A stretch of 64,000 nt of DNA, taken from contig NC_071390.1 in the NCBI RefSeq assembly GCF_022682495.2, positions 168,045,220 through 168,109,219 on the forward strand, in the 5' to 3' direction. This document shows, in pieces, positions 12,251 through 24,180 of the stretch. The DNA comes from Desmodus rotundus (lineage: Eukaryota > Chordata > Mammalia > Chiroptera > Phyllostomidae). How positions within the stretch are numbered: the first letter of the stretch is position 1; each line of letters starts with the position of its first letter. Made by a program: the position numbers and the translations under genes. Under the pieces are notes generated by a model. That model had not been told where the DNA came from, did no database searches, and worked only from the letters and a program-made list of their open reading frames with translations.

Positions 12251-13194
12251 GAATAACAAGCAAAATAATGAAAAATAAAATCAACATTGTGACCTGTTTT
12301 CTAATACTGATTATTTAAATGCACAGTTTTTTTGTTTGGACTCTCTTCTAGTGACCCCTGTAAATCAGGATTTTTTCCTAATGGTAGATTCTGAGAAGAA
12401 TAAAATGCTCTGTGATGTTTAAAGCTTCACTGAAGACTTGGGTTTGTACAACAGCCTCCTTCTGGACAAGTAACAGAACAAGTAGAATGGCCATGGGCCA
12501 GTGGGTCTCTCGTGGTAAACTGGGATGGGGGAGTGGAAGGAAATGACCATGAGTTGTAAACAGAATTGTTCAAGCTACAGACACTCTCCAGATGAGAAAC
12601 TATATTTCAGCCTGAGCTTTTGTTAATAACTGTTCAAATATTTACACATATCACTGATGAATGAATATGAATGTTAGACTCCTGAAGCGTTGTCTTGGAG
12701 ATGAAGGTAATGGGTTTTCTGATAGGGCAGAGGGAAAGCATTTATTTTTCCTGAATGGGTTCTAGATTGAGACATTACAATTACTCAAATCAATAAATCA
12801 AGGAGGTTAGAGTGGGATCATTAAACTCGGGGTTTTTGTCCTAAACTCTGAGGTAGTTTTGGGGTGACTTTCAGCAGAGGGAGTCAGCTTCTCAGCTTCC
12901 CTGAGTCTATCGCTCCATCATTGAACATATCCTGCAGTTCTTTATTTGGGTTAGAGATGTTTTCTTCAGACTCAATCAAAAACCTGGGATTTACAGGGTG
13001 GAATGCATTTTGTTTATATGTTTTGACCTTTATTATAAGGAACACCGTGTGATCTATCGATGGTGAAGACTCCTTTGGTGATGCACGGCCCCATTCCTCC
13101 CATTCCTGGGTTATCTGTTCATAAGACTCCCTAGCCTCATTTTATGACCTCGCTCTTTTATGTTTGTTTTCTAGTAACAATGCATCGCGTGCAT
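12251..13194. other. Unique non-coding DNA
   Basis: No gene, repeat family or structured element recognised; moderately AT-rich. Confidence 0.45.
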
Positions 13195-13510
13195 CTCCTT
13201 GGAAGGGTTCTGTGTGGGTTTTGCTTATGCTCTTCCCCCTGCCTGGCACACCCTTCCTGCTTCTAGTCACTCATCTAACTCCTACTTGTTTTGGATCAGA
13301 CCTGGCATCCCCTATAAGAAGCCACCCCTGATTCTCTGTGTACCTTTATGTCATCATCCCCACATCAGATATTACATCAAATCTGTGTGATTGAGTCTGC
13401 CTTCTGGACCACAGGGCTTTTGGGGTCAGAGAAGGGGTCTCATTCTTATTAGTATTCACAGTGTGCAAGATCTGGCATATAGCAGGTCATCAGTAAGTAT
13501 TTGTTGAACT
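13195..13510 (+). mobile_element. L2 LINE 3' region
   Basis: 'CTTCCCCCTGCCTGGCACACC' starts the recognisable part. It continues through 'TGGCATCCCCTATAAGAAGCCACCCCTGA', a match to the L2 phrase for 'GGAAGCCTTCCCTGA'. It ends 'GCATATAGCAGGTCATCAGTAAGTATTTGTTGAACT'. The translated 63-codon frame is not a gene. Confidence 0.8.
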
Positions 13511-13849
13511 AAACAATTGTGTAACTGTAAAAAAAAATATTTTCTCTAAAGCAGGAAACACTGTGTAATCCTCAAGGTAGCTCTAGTGTCCTAGTTAAAA
13601 CTTAGTCCAATGTGTAAAATTTAATTATCTCTCTCTGATTAATTGGCTTCTGAAATGACTTTTGGATTTTCCCTGTGCTTGGGGTAAAATTAGACCAGTG
13701 TCTGCTTTATCACTCTAAGCTACCTGAAAGAATAAGTTGTACTTTTCGTTAAGACTGAATTGCTGATTAGGTAATGTCTTTTATATGAAGTGGCAGAGAT
13801 GGGAACTAACCCTGATTATTACTCTCATGCAGAGTCCACAGTAAGGTGA

Positions 13850-14045
13850 CAACGACAATGTCCATTATCACACTGGATCCCCACGCCCACTCTGTCATGC
13901 AACGAGCATAAGGATCTTACTGTCATCTTTAGCCAGGAGATATCAAGTAATTTTCCCAAGATCACCATTCTGGAGGAAGCAAGATTTGAACCCTAGTCTT
14001 CTTGAGTCATGTCCAATGATTTTTATCTGTTATTCCAAGAGGTCT
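13850..14045 (-). mobile_element. MIR SINE
   Basis: 'CATCTTTAGCCAGGAGATATCAAGTAATTTTCCCAAGATCACC' is followed by 'AGGAAGCAAGATTTGAACCC', the reverse complement of the MIR core and its B-box-like GGTTCAAATC. Divergence is high. Confidence 0.65.
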
Positions 14046-16069
14046 TGCAGCTCTGAGAGCGGGCTCCATTACGATCAGGTTTTGTTTGTTTTGTTTTTTA
14101 CTCTCATGTGACAAATGCCTGCTACCTTAGATAGCTTTGTGCCATTCTGTGCATGGAGCAAATGATGGACATTTTCATCAACTTAATGAGAGTCGGCTTT
14201 GGAGGTAGTATTGGAGAAGAAGAAGTCTATAGAAGAGGTGGAGAAAGAAATGCTAGAGATTGATGATATATTCAATATATAACTTTTCTTAGGGCAAGAA
14301 AATAGACTTTTTCTAAGATAAGTTTCTCAGAGAAGATGTATGTCAGTATTCTTAAAGATGTATGGGACATATACCTTTCTAAGAAGTGGATTGGAAATCT
14401 ACTTTGGGTTTATACCTATGAGGAGTCAATTTGCCAATGAAGCGTTTGGGGGTTGAACTATTTCCTACCTGCTTTTCTAAGTATCTAAGTGTTTTATACC
14501 TTGCTAGCCATTATCCATTTCAGAGGAGCGTGCTTTTAAAATGGGGTTCTGACTCACATTTTTAGTGCATGGTGAAATTCATTTGAATAATGGACTCTAT
14601 TTTCTATGTGCTCTCAGAATTGTGAGCATGGAAAGAAAACAAGGCAGATATTTAGGGTAGCTGAAAAGTGAAAACTATGCATTTGAGTGAGTGATGGCTT
14701 GTGGTTGTTTTTACTCCCCTATTTCTGTGGGAACCTTCCAGGGTTTCATTAATGGGGGAAGGGAGGCTCTTGTCCTTAAATCTGTATCTGTGACACTTCA
14801 CAATAAGATTCTAGGGAAAAACAAACAAACAAAACATCCTGAGATTTGCCAAATCTAAAGAGGTGGGGGTGGGGGTGGGGTGGGGATGGGGTGGGGAATG
14901 GATTCCATTTACTTAAAATGGTAGGAAGTTTATTTACTGAATTAAGTGTGAAGTATGATGATAACAGATGGAATGAGTGATCACATGACATATTTAAATA
15001 GTCTAAGGATAACCTCAATGTCCTGGTCAATGTTCCTTCTCTCGATTAATGCCAGTGCTAATTAACTGGCACAAGTGTTTCTAGCCATATGGGGGATGTT
15101 GCTGAAAACCGGCTGGCAGCCTATATCCGGCCACTACCTGTGCGTAATTTAGTGCTTTGCCTGGTGCTTTGGGACTTCCATAATGGAGCAGCCCAGCACA
15201 GAGAGTGCCGGCAGTCGCAAGTGTCATGGTGTTTTCTTTGTGTCTTTTGTGCCTCTCATTCCAAACGTGATTGAAAAATTGGAAATTGTGTTGACTTTTT
15301 GTGGAATAAAGGAAGCTGTGCTTGGTCCCTATCTGTACAAGGGCACCTTGAGCTTCTGAGTGGTCTGTTGATTGATCTTTATTTTGATTTTCTAATAACG
15401 GGCAGGCAAATCAGAAATGATTTTCATGGAACCAGGGCTGTGCCAGTCAGCTATCTGTTTGCCTTATGACCTGAAATATGAAGGGAAGAACTAGTTTAGG
15501 CCAATAGAGAGTAATGTGATCTGGGAGAAAGGTTTTAAGTTCATATCCACCTGTGATTCTGAAGGAAGTGAGTGTGCCAGGGGAAAGTGTGCTGGATTTG
15601 GGGTCTGGTGATTTGGGGAAGAATACCGCTCATGTTAGTCACCATTCCTTTGTCCTTTGGTCCTCCCAAGGGCTGACATGGGAATCAGAAGCTTTAGCTT
15701 CAACAATGTCTACCAGTCTTCTCCAAACCAACTCAAATAAGTATCAAAAATAAAATAAAATAAAAAGAGATTTGCAAAAAATGGACAAACAAAACCAAAG
15801 TTGAAATCTAAATAGGATAACTATATAATTCATCATCAAAACAGAACACTTAAAAGTGAAAAGAGGAGTTCATGATAATCACCCAGGGACTGCAGGCATA
15901 AAGAGGGGCTCTCCTGAGTATGACGACGGTGCCTGTGAGGAAGGGCAGTGCACTCACTCTGCAAAGCAACTTCAAGACAAGCCCTGCGGAGCTCCTGCTT
16001 CCACCTGGGTTTCAGCCCCATAGGGCTCACACAGAGACTCTGAAGCCTCCACTGTCTTGGGAAAGGAGC
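14046..16069. other. Unique non-coding DNA with a G-rich patch
   Basis: No gene found. An (AAAC)n-like stretch at 14816-14835 precedes the G-quadruplex motif listed separately. An A-rich AAAAT tract lies at about 15747-15766. The open frame at 14776-15030 (minus) runs through the G-rich tract and is an artefact. Confidence 0.5.
14865..14896 (+). repeat. G-quadruplex-prone G-tract cluster
   Basis: Six runs of four or five G (G5, G5, G4, G4, G4, G4) are separated by single T or AT loops. This satisfies the canonical rule for an intramolecular G-quadruplex several times over. The opposite strand would be i-motif capable. It lies in unique DNA, just after an (AAAC)n-like tract. Confidence 0.85.
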
Positions 16070-16205
16070 CTATCTGAACCTCCGTTAGCTATAAAATGTG
16101 GATATAGTACGTGCTTCTCAAAACTGTAGAAAGGATTAAAAGAGATGCGTGTAAAGCATCTGTAGTAGCATCTGTCACATAGGACTTGCTTTTTAGTAAC
16201 TATCT
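16070..16205 (+). mobile_element. MIR SINE 3' part
   Basis: 'GAACCTCCGTTAGCTATAAAATGTGGATA' corresponds to 'AACCTCTCTGTGCCTCAGTTTCC..TGTAAAATGGGGATA' in worn form. It is followed by 'AGAAAGGATTAAAAGAGATGCGTGTAAAGC', the MIR central block. Confidence 0.7.
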
Positions 16206-16214
16206 TTGGTCCTC

Positions 16215-16405
16215 CTGCATCCTTCCTCCCCCTGCCTCCCTTCCCATGTGAACAACTGTATTATGTACAAAGCATTAATATACATTTTTAAAGGAAGAGA
16301 CCATAGTTTTAGATGTTTTATTAACTACTTATCCTGACAGGTAGTACCTGGGACAGAGTGGAGCTCAGCAAACATTGGTCCAATAGATGACTGAATTGAA
16401 GAGGG
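16215..16405 (+). mobile_element. L2 LINE 3' fragment
   Basis: 'CTTATCCTGACAGGTAGTACCTGGGACAGAGTGGAGCTCAGCAAACATTGGTCCAATAGATGACTGAA' has the order of the L2 terminus ('..AGCACAGTGCCTGGCACATAGTAGGCGCTCAATAAA..'). Divergence is substantial. Confidence 0.6.
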
Positions 16406-16959
16406 AAAGAACAGCCATTGTTCCACAGCAGAGGGTTTTCAAACAGAGGGGAGTGTGGCAGTGTTCTTGGCTGATAAGAACTCAGGAAGCACGAGAGGGC
16501 TTTTCCAAATGGAAATTTAGGCTGAGTGACAATAAAAGAAGGTTCTTCACAAAGGTTTGTCATAACCAAAGAAGAACTGGGCCCTCCTGGCCCCACATGG
16601 CTCCGCAGTTCCTGCTGCATTTCTGAGACAGAAAAGACACAAATATGGAGTTCCTTGTGCCCCCTCACTGCCTCCCACACTGGCAATTATGTATCTCCTC
16701 TTTACCAGGCTGATGTACCAGGCTGCCACACACCTGGTGTGCAGTGAGTGGATAGAGCTAGGAACCTGAGAACGTCAGCCCTTCTGGTGGGCCTGAGAGA
16801 TGCTGAGTCTCTTCCTGTAATGTCTATGAAATTTGATGGGCCAAGCCTTGACTTAGTGGTTTTTGTTTTCCCCCTGCACCAAGGGATTGTAAGCAAGCTT
16901 TGGGGAGCGGGGCATGAGCAGATCTTCTGAGGCAGGCCTGAAGAAGTTTAAATGGATGG

Positions 16960-17215
16960 GATCTAAACCCTGGAGCAGAGGGCAGGTCTAGATTTTCACT
17001 TCCCAGATTCCGATTCCAGATCCACTAATTAACGGTAGTGTGACCTTGGGCAGACTGATCAAATTCTGTCTTCAGTGTTCCATCTGTTAAACAGTGACAA
17101 TAATTATATCTCTTTTACAGGATTACTTTAAAGGTAAAATTAGATCATCTACAGAAAGCCTTTAGTACAGCACTTAGCACATAGTAGGCACACAATAATG
17201 ATTAACTGCCATTTT
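16960..17215 (+). mobile_element. MIR SINE
   Basis: 'GTGTGACCTTGGGCAGACTGATC' at 17038, then 'TTCCATCTGTTAAACAGTGACAATAATTATA' and 'GGATTACTTTAAAGGTAAAATTAGATCA', then 'CACTTAGCACATAGTAGGCACACAATAATG'. All four MIR blocks are in order. Confidence 0.88.
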
Positions 17216-18739
17216 TCATATTAGTACCCATGGGATCATCGACTTCATTATTAATGGGTTCTGAACTTGACCCTTCATTATACCAAATTCTCTCAAGGTG
17301 ATTGTTCCCAGTTAGCTGGCATCAGGGAACCTCCAGAGGGGAAAAGTAGATATTGTAAGACAGGGAATTGTCATATCAAGTATATTACATGCTTCAGTAG
17401 CCAGGGGCTGATTAGTACAAATCGAATTTCGCACTAACCTTCCAAAGGCAGAGTGCACAATTGGGCTCTGTGGGTTCAGTCTGATTGTTATAAGGATATA
17501 TTTACACGAGAGGTGCCATGTAACTATTCAAAAATACTTTGTAGCGCTTAGTAATAGAGCAAAATACATACATATGTACATACATATATTTAAAACATTT
17601 TTAAGCCTCCCCATGAGGAAAGAAATATATACACCTGAAAACTATCTCAGACTTGAAGCTTGAAGTCCGGAATCTGCCCTAGGGGGAAAACCAAAAAGAT
17701 CAGAAAAAGAACCAATTCCCCAGCCTTTGGGAGCAGGTTCTATTCTGTCCTCTTTCCCTTCTTGCACTGTATCTTTGCGGCTCCTCCTGCTAATATTATT
17801 CTACTGTCAAGTTCCTGGCACAGCAGAGTAGGAAAGAATTTTCTGTGCTTGGAGCTTGAGCCGGGCACTGGGAAACCCTCCTGCCCTGGATTTGTAGCGG
17901 CACGATGTCATTCTTCAAGCAGACGCCACGCTGCCCCCCGAGCCCAGTGTTTTGGCCATTGTTAGAGCCAGCCCCGCTTTGGCTCGCAAGGGGCTCCGTT
18001 TGATGTGGAAGAAAAGTGAGCTTCTCCTTTGTGCCTCTGTCCGCAGCTCTCTGCAGATGAAAATAGAACCTGCTTTCATCTTGCTGGGCCTGACCAAGAG
18101 ATATCTCCCAGACTGCAAGTCAGCATTTACCCACACGATTGTTTGGCAAAATCTATTTTTAAAAGTCCATAAATTCTACTGGTAGACAAAATGGGTACTC
18201 TTTCTTGGGGGGAATGGGAGAGAATAGATATGCCCCATGATGCACTGTCAAGTAGCGAGGTGAGAGGCGTTCGCACCTCTCCCCACCCACTCTGTCTGGA
18301 AGCGTAGCATCCTAAAGATATCAGTACCAAGTTATGATATGGAGGGAGTGGATTCGCCCCCGGAGGAAGGAGGGTCTGGCCTGTCGTTCTGTTACCGCCT
18401 CCAGCTGTTCTGGGTTGTGCCAGTTCTGCCTCTCCAGCCGTGGTGACTCACATCTGCAGGTCACATGAGGCTGACCGTCATGACATGTGCGTCACCAGCA
18501 TTGGAAATACACACTCAGTAATCAGGTTACACTTCTTTTGGTGCGTTGTTCCTCTTTCTGTGCAGTGGGAGCAGATTAGGAAGGCTTGGCGAGAGCTTTA
18601 TTAGTCAGGAGTCTTAAAAAAAGCCAACTTGGGGACTTGGGGACAATTAAAGGACCCAGATTGACATAAAGATACAAAGGCAGGCTTTGTGTCTATCTCG
18701 GGAGTATGTCCTGAGCTTCCCTAACTCTGCTTTTGCTGA
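17216..18739. other. Unique DNA with a GC-richer block
   Basis: No repeat recognised. Bases 17720-18140 are richer in GC and CpG than their surroundings and keep open frames of 101 and 77 codons on the plus strand and 73 codons on the minus strand. I see no domain in any of them. An ATAC/ATAT tract lies at about 17565-17590. Confidence 0.45.
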
Positions 18740-19010
18740 CGTTGTCGTTCCTGCTAGGACCACCCTTTCCTTCACTCTGTCCCCAACTCATAGCTTCACC
18801 CTTTTCTTTCTCTCAAATTCTGTTGTAATGATTGCCTTTTCCGGTCACTTGCCTGCTCATCAGAGATTATTTTAAGACATTTTTTACATTGCTTTACTCA
18901 GTTGTTCTTCAACTGTTCTGCAGCTATTTTGTCTCTTGTGTTTGTGGCTAGATTATAAATTACTTGGAGGACAGGTAATATCCTATATGTCTTTGCTGCA
19001 TATCAGCATT
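18740..19010 (+). mobile_element. Probable L2 LINE 3' region
   Basis: 'GATTATAAATTACTTGGAGGACAGGTAATA' matches the L2 phrase 'AGACTGTGAGCTCCTTGAGGGCAGGGACTGTG'. The pyrimidine-rich stretch before it fits the upstream part of the family. The terminal tetramers are missing. Confidence 0.55.
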
Positions 19011-19304
19011 GTATGTGTATGCATGTTTATTTTCCTTTTTATTGATATTTTAATAAGTGTAATTCATTTTCACCATCTAAAACTATACATAGAGAGAAGC
19101 AAAAATAAATTTAATGTAATTGAAATCTCTCATCTTAAAATGGTAATCATTGTTGACTTTAAGTGTATAGCTTCTAATATATATATTTTTAATCACTCCC
19201 TCTGGTGATGGAGAGACAGACTCTGGTGAGGGGGGCACAGATCAGTGTGTTTTATGCATATTAACCCTTGAATCCCAAGAATAAATCTAGGGGGTATGTG
19301 CAAG

Positions 19305-19400
19305 GATTACATTTGTTTTAAAGATGAAGACACTGAGGCTCAGAGCTGTGAACTGACTTGCCCAGGGTCATATAGGTAATACATGATAGAACATGATTTA
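19305..19400 (-). mobile_element. MIR SINE fragment
   Basis: 'AAGATGAAGACACTGAGGCTCAGAG' and 'GACTTGCCCAGGGTCATATAGGTAATA' are the reverse complement of the MIR core ('GATGAGGAAACTGAGGC..', '..TTGCCCAAGGTCACACAGCTAGTAA'). Confidence 0.75.
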
Positions 19401-19434
19401 TGTAGTGTTTCATAATTTACTTTTTTCCCCACTT

Positions 19435-19670
19435 GACTACATGGTGATCTATTCATGTATTTAACAAGTATGCATTAAGTACCTGGTGTGTATAGTGTAT
19501 AGTGTAGGAGAATTTTGCATAGAATAGAATTAGCCTCTGCTCTCATGACATGGGAAGAAGACTGGGGAGCCAACTGAAAAATAAAATGTATGTGATGGAT
19601 GCACTGTGATAGGACAGGTTCAGGCTACTACGGAGGGATATAGCAACTTCTAACCTAACATGAAAGTGGT
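19435..19670 (-). mobile_element. L2 LINE 3' fragment
   Basis: 'TATTTAACAAGTATGCATTAAGTACCTGGTGTG' followed by 'AGCCTCTGCTCTCATGACATGGGAAG' is the reverse-complement L2 3' end ('TTTATTGAGCGCCTACTATGTGCC', '..CCCTGCCCTCAAGGAGC'). Confidence 0.6.
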
Positions 19671-19679
19671 ACATATATT

Positions 19680-20640
19680 CATTTATCATCATTGCTCACA
19701 ACTGCATTATTTCAAATAAACCTTTGATTTTAGAATAGTTTCACATTTATGAAAAAATTATAAAGATAGATCAGAGGATCTCCATATACCTCATACCCAG
19801 TTTCACCTAGTTTAACATCTAATGTTACTATGGCACATTGTCACAACTAATGAGCCAATATAGATATGTTACTATTACCTAACTCCATACTTTAATCAGA
19901 TTTTATTAGTTTCCCACCCTAATGTCCTTTTTCCATTCGAGGATCCCATCCAGGACCCCCCATCACATTTACTTGTCATGTCTCCTTGGGCTCCTCTAGG
20001 CTGTGACATTGTCTCAGGCTTCCCTCGTTTTTGATGATCTTGACAGTTTTCAGGAGTACTCATCAGGGATTTTATAAAATATGTCTCCATCGGGATTTTT
20101 CTGATGCTTCTCTCACGATCAGCCGGGGTGATGGAATTTGGGGAGGAAGCCTGCAGAGGTGAGGCGCCATCCTCCACACAGCGTGTCAAGAGCACAGGCC
20201 ATCAACATGCACTGTGATGGGGTTAACCTTGACCACCTGGCTACGGCCTGCCTGTCAGACTTCTCCCTCCTCCACATTCCTCACTGTACTCTTTAGAAAC
20301 AAGTCATTAGGTATAGCCCACATTAAGAGGTGGGAAGTTAGGTTCTACTGCCTTGAACTGGGAGCTTGATTGCATTTTCACACTGCACGGACATCCCCAA
20401 CTGATGTCCCCAAACCCCTCTTGAGAGACATTGAGGTTTTCCCATTCGTACCAGCTGCTAAAGCAATGCCACATGATAACCTTCATAAATTTCCTTCCAC
20501 CCCTCCAACTATTTTCTTTAGCATAAACTCCTCTATGTAAATTTGGGTCAAAGGGTAGGAATTTTCAAAAGACCTTTAATTTATATTGGTGAATTACTTT
20601 CTAGAGAGGTAATACCTATTTACAGTGGGGAGTGCTAGCT
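19680..20640 (-). mobile_element. Old L1M LINE fragment
   Basis: An approximately 950-bp block with 'CAGGATCTCCATATACCTCATACCCAG'-like, 'CTTGTCATGTCTCCTTGGGCTCC' and 'CTTGACAGTTTTCAGGAGTACTCATCAGG' phrases typical of ancient L1M/L1ME sequence. Near the end, 'TGGGTCAAAGGGTAGGAATTTTCAAAAG' matches the minus-strand L1M phrase 'TGGGTCAAAGGGTATG'. Divergence is high and no target duplication is visible. The strand call rests mainly on the last part. Confidence 0.65.
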
Positions 20641-20761
20641 TCACTAAACTAGCAATGTTATGTATTATTACTTTCAATCACTGATGAGTTGATAAGCAGA
20701 GAATTTAAGAATTAATAGAAGAATATAGAGTCAAAGTCTTATTTTGACTGAGAAGTCATAA

Positions 20762-21009
20762 CCACTTCTTTATTTTATTTATTTTGTGAAGATTTTATTT
20801 ATTTAATTTTTTAGAGAGAGGGGAAGGGAGGGAGAAAGAGAGGAAGAGAAACATTAATGTGTGGTTGCCTCTCAAGTGCCCCCAACTGGGGACCTGGCTT
20901 GCAACTTAGGCATGTGCCCTGACTGGGAATTGAATCAGTGACCCTTTGGTTTGCAGGCTGGCACTCAATCCACTGAACCACACCAACCAGGGCCACTTTG
21001 TTATTTGAT
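20762..21009. repeat. Target-site duplication pair of the VES SINE
   Basis: Imperfect direct repeats of 17 bp, at 20762-20778 (ccacttctttattttat) and 20993-21009 (ccactttgttatttgat), match at 14 positions. They bracket the SINE, which fixes its limits. The three mismatches imply an insertion that is not very recent. Confidence 0.65.
20779..20992 (-). mobile_element. VES SINE (tRNA-derived, bat)
   Basis: Read on the minus strand it begins GGCCCTGGTTGGTGTGG and has an A-box-like segment ('GGTTCAGTGGATTGAGTGCC'). A B-box-like segment (GATTCAATTCCC) follows, then the CAGGTCCCC region, a pyrimidine-rich 3' body and an A-rich tail. It is the standard VES layout of bats. RNA polymerase III promoter boxes are present but altered (A for G in the B-box GGTTCGA). 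It carries a mutated version of the CTCF-like core noted in the copy at 51.2 kb. Confidence 0.92.
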
Positions 21010-21034
21010 AAGGGGACAATCTCAGGTTGACTAA

Positions 21035-21150
21035 AATGTTAATTCAATGGGTACTTGCTAGACCATGATCTGTATAGAGAAATAGTTCCTACTCCCAAGG
21101 ATATTTCAGTTTAGGGATGAAAACAACATAAAAAATCTCAAATTATTCCT
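21035..21150 (-). mobile_element. L2 LINE 3' fragment
   Basis: 'TTCAATGGGTACTTGCTAGACCATGATCTG' then 'TAGTTCCTACTCCCAAGGATATTTCAG' parallels the reverse-complement L2 order ('..GTGCCAGGCACTGTGC..', 'CCCTCAAGGAGCTTACAG'). Confidence 0.5.
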
Positions 21151-23479
21151 TCACCTCAAGTAATACCTACAGTTCAAATTGTACCTACATTTATTTCATT
21201 AAAAATTCACAGAATACCTCATTAGACTGTCTACATGACTTTTCATGAGGAAAAATAATGGTGAAGATTATTTGAAATATTTCTGTAGTGCTAAAATTTT
21301 TTAACATGAAATTTGAGACCTACATAGATGGAGAGGTTATTGGTGCATGAAGGAACCTACACTCCAAACAGAAATTGTTTATGTAAATATTGGACTCTGA
21401 ACAGACCTTCACTGAGGAAACCTTCCATTGTGAGTTCACAGATGCCAAGTGGGAGGTGATTACGAAAGAATTATGAATTCCAACATGTAGTGTTATGTGC
21501 ACCTAAGTTTAGATTCCCAAATGGACCAATTTAGTAATACTAAGTGTATGAGAGCTAAATTGGATATTGTGAAAACAGCCACACAGATTCAGTAAGTGTG
21601 GAAGAGAATTTTGAATAAATAACAGTAATGTGGGCATTTCAAAAGACTGAGGCTCTTGTCCTCAATACTATACTTACTTAGGATTATCTTAATGCACTAT
21701 ATCTGGATTGGTTACTAGAGAAAAAGAAAAACAAATTTCTGAAAATATTAACAGCAAAATCTACTGGCTCCGTTGAATCTGAACAAGGAGAATTGATAAG
21801 AAATTGGGAATCATTTAGTTACAATCAAAATCTAAATGTTGATATTAACTCCTTCCCCAGAGGGACATTTTTAGCTGTTCTTCAGTGAATTCAATTACTT
21901 ATTCCTCTCATTGCTCATAAGTGCCTTGTTTATGCCAAGGAAACTGAGCTGTTGTTGATGGTACTGTTTTAGAATGCACTTGGATCAGAAGGGAAAGAGA
22001 TGAAATTTGAAAATCATTTTATTAAGGTAAAAAAAAATCCGTGATATGATTCTTCTTCTTCCCCCTTTGCCTTTTGGAAATCCAGTTTTCTGCGTTGGAA
22101 AAACTATATCTGCTCTATAGTATGTGGTGTTGTTGGGTTGTTGATTTTAAGAGCTAAAATCTTTGCCCAGCTTACAGTAGGAAGGGCAGAGAACTCTGGC
22201 CATTCTCTGAAACAATGGAAGTTTCTTAGTCACCAATTCCAGTCGAAATCATTCGTAGTAACACTGGTAAGCAGGAACAGGAAAGACATTATAGTTACTC
22301 TCCGTAATGTGATTGTAGTGCTGGTCAGTGTGCAGCTTGGGTTCATGCAGCGAGCTTCTTTAGTGGCGACGCCTAGCATGTACCCAGGGAAATAATACCT
22401 GAAAGGATGGATGAATACGAAAGCCCACTTAGTGGTGACACTGTGCCCCAGGACTGTGCACGGCCCCCATAAAGCTGGAATGGCCTTGCATCAGAATTCC
22501 TGCTCCAAAAGCAGCACTAGGTGCCCTCTGACATAGAAATCTGTCACCAGAGCCATTCTCCTCTCTGAAATGCGAATGTGTGAAGTGAAGTGGAATGTAT
22601 ATTCTAACCGTGGGCTTATAAGTCCCTGCAGGGATGAGGTTAAGGGTGGGTCATTACTGCCATTTTAGAAGGTAATCCCGAAATTCTTTGTTTGTATCAG
22701 GGGCCTATCTGACCAATTGGATGGGTATCACACTCCAATCTGTAAATGGTATTTTTTACTTTCTCTTACAAAGTGGTGAGGATGAGTTCATTCATTTTAG
22801 ACATAAGGCGTTGAAAAAAGTCTATTTTCCATGATTTAGAGTTCTGTTTTTACCAAGGTCTCTGTTTAACAAACTGATTTTATGAGACATTCTAGCTAAA
22901 GCTACAGTTTAGAATATAATTTGGAGGCACTACATCTGGGCCTTTGCAGATTATCTATTTCTTGCTGAGCTAAGTTGTGTTCTAGAGTCCAGAGAGGAAT
23001 AATTTTACTCCGGGGCTTTTACGTAGCAAGCAACCAAGAAGGACCCAGGCAAATCCAAAATGGATACTACAGGCTTTCTCTTCATGAGGCCTGTGTCTAG
23101 TTCGTTAAATAGCCCCAAAAGCAAGACAATTCCATGAACTCACTGGAAAACAAAAACAAAAGCTACAACACCAGCACACACGTACTTATGAAATAAAAAT
23201 ATCACGTGGATTAATTGAGTTGAATAATTTCCTCTTTGTTAAAGTCATCTGGTTTCATGTTGCTGTTACTACTGACCATACAATTACTATTCATATGATA
23301 TTATCATATGCATGTAGGTTACGTGAAGATTAGGTGTTTCTCTTTTATTTGTTTGCAGCGTGAGAGTGGGAGCTATAGTATATTCTCAAATGGAAATCTA
23401 GAATGTGCTTTATCCTGTCCTCCCTCCTTTGACAACTGCCTGTTGAGGTCACCTGAGAAATTTCAGCTCATTTTTTAAA
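21151..23479. other. Unique non-coding DNA
   Basis: No gene or repeat recognised over 2.3 kb apart from short A-runs (for example 22027-22037). The longest frame (85 codons, 22138-22395 plus) has no recognisable domain. Confidence 0.45.
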
Positions 23480-23735
23480 AGACTTAAATGAAATGTCACC
23501 TCCTTCTGGAGGTTTCCTTGAGGCTAATGGAAGTTTTGGCACTTTCTCTGCCGTGGTCCATGTAGAACCTCCCACAGTCCTCTGTTATAAGATGGAATTT
23601 GTTACATTGCTGCAACTATTTATTACATGTGGCTTGCAATCCTCAAGGCATAAATGGTATTCTTTTATCTTTGTGGATAAACGGAGGAGTGGCAAAAGTA
23701 GGCATTTAACATGTGTTTGGTAAATTGATTCCCGA
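23480..23735 (+). mobile_element. L2 LINE 3' region
   Basis: 'AAATGTCACCTCCTTCTGGAGGTTTCCTTGA' is the L2 phrase 'GTCACCTCCTCCAGGAAGCCTTCCCTGA'. It continues to 'ATTTAACATGTGTTTGG' at the expected distance. Two frames overlapping it are not genes. Confidence 0.75.
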
Positions 23736-24009
23736 GTGAAGAGAAATCCCCTCCCCCACAACTTTTAAAGGTTCTGGTAAATCACTGATTACAATTTAGA
23801 AATTTGGACCCATGAAGGGAAGCTTGAGAACTTGGGAGTTCTAGGCAAGGTTTAGGGATGTAAAAGGATGTAATTTCAAATGCATAGAATTATATGCAGA
23901 TGGAGACCACTTCCAAGTGGGGGAAGATGAGAGGAGATAATTTAAATTAATGAGAGTGCTTTTTTCCCCCTTGTTGTTAAGAGGTTGCTATTTTTAAAAA
24001 AAGATCAGA

Positions 24010-24180
24010 TTTTGAAGATTCTTATTCTGTTCTTTCCTTTACTACTTATGTGTCTTTGAAGCTCAGTGTTTTCATAGGTAAAACTAGAATAATATCAGCT
24101 TCTTCTAGAGCGGTTGTGAGAGTTAAATTGTAATGTTGTGTGTAAAGTCCCCAACATTAGTGACTGAACATGGTTGGTTG
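24010..24180 (+). mobile_element. MIR SINE 3' part
   Basis: 'CTACTTATGTGTCTTTGAAGCTCAGTGTTTTCATAGGTAAAACTAGAATAATATCAG' and 'GCGGTTGTGAGAGTTAAATTG' follow the MIR block order. Confidence 0.75.
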
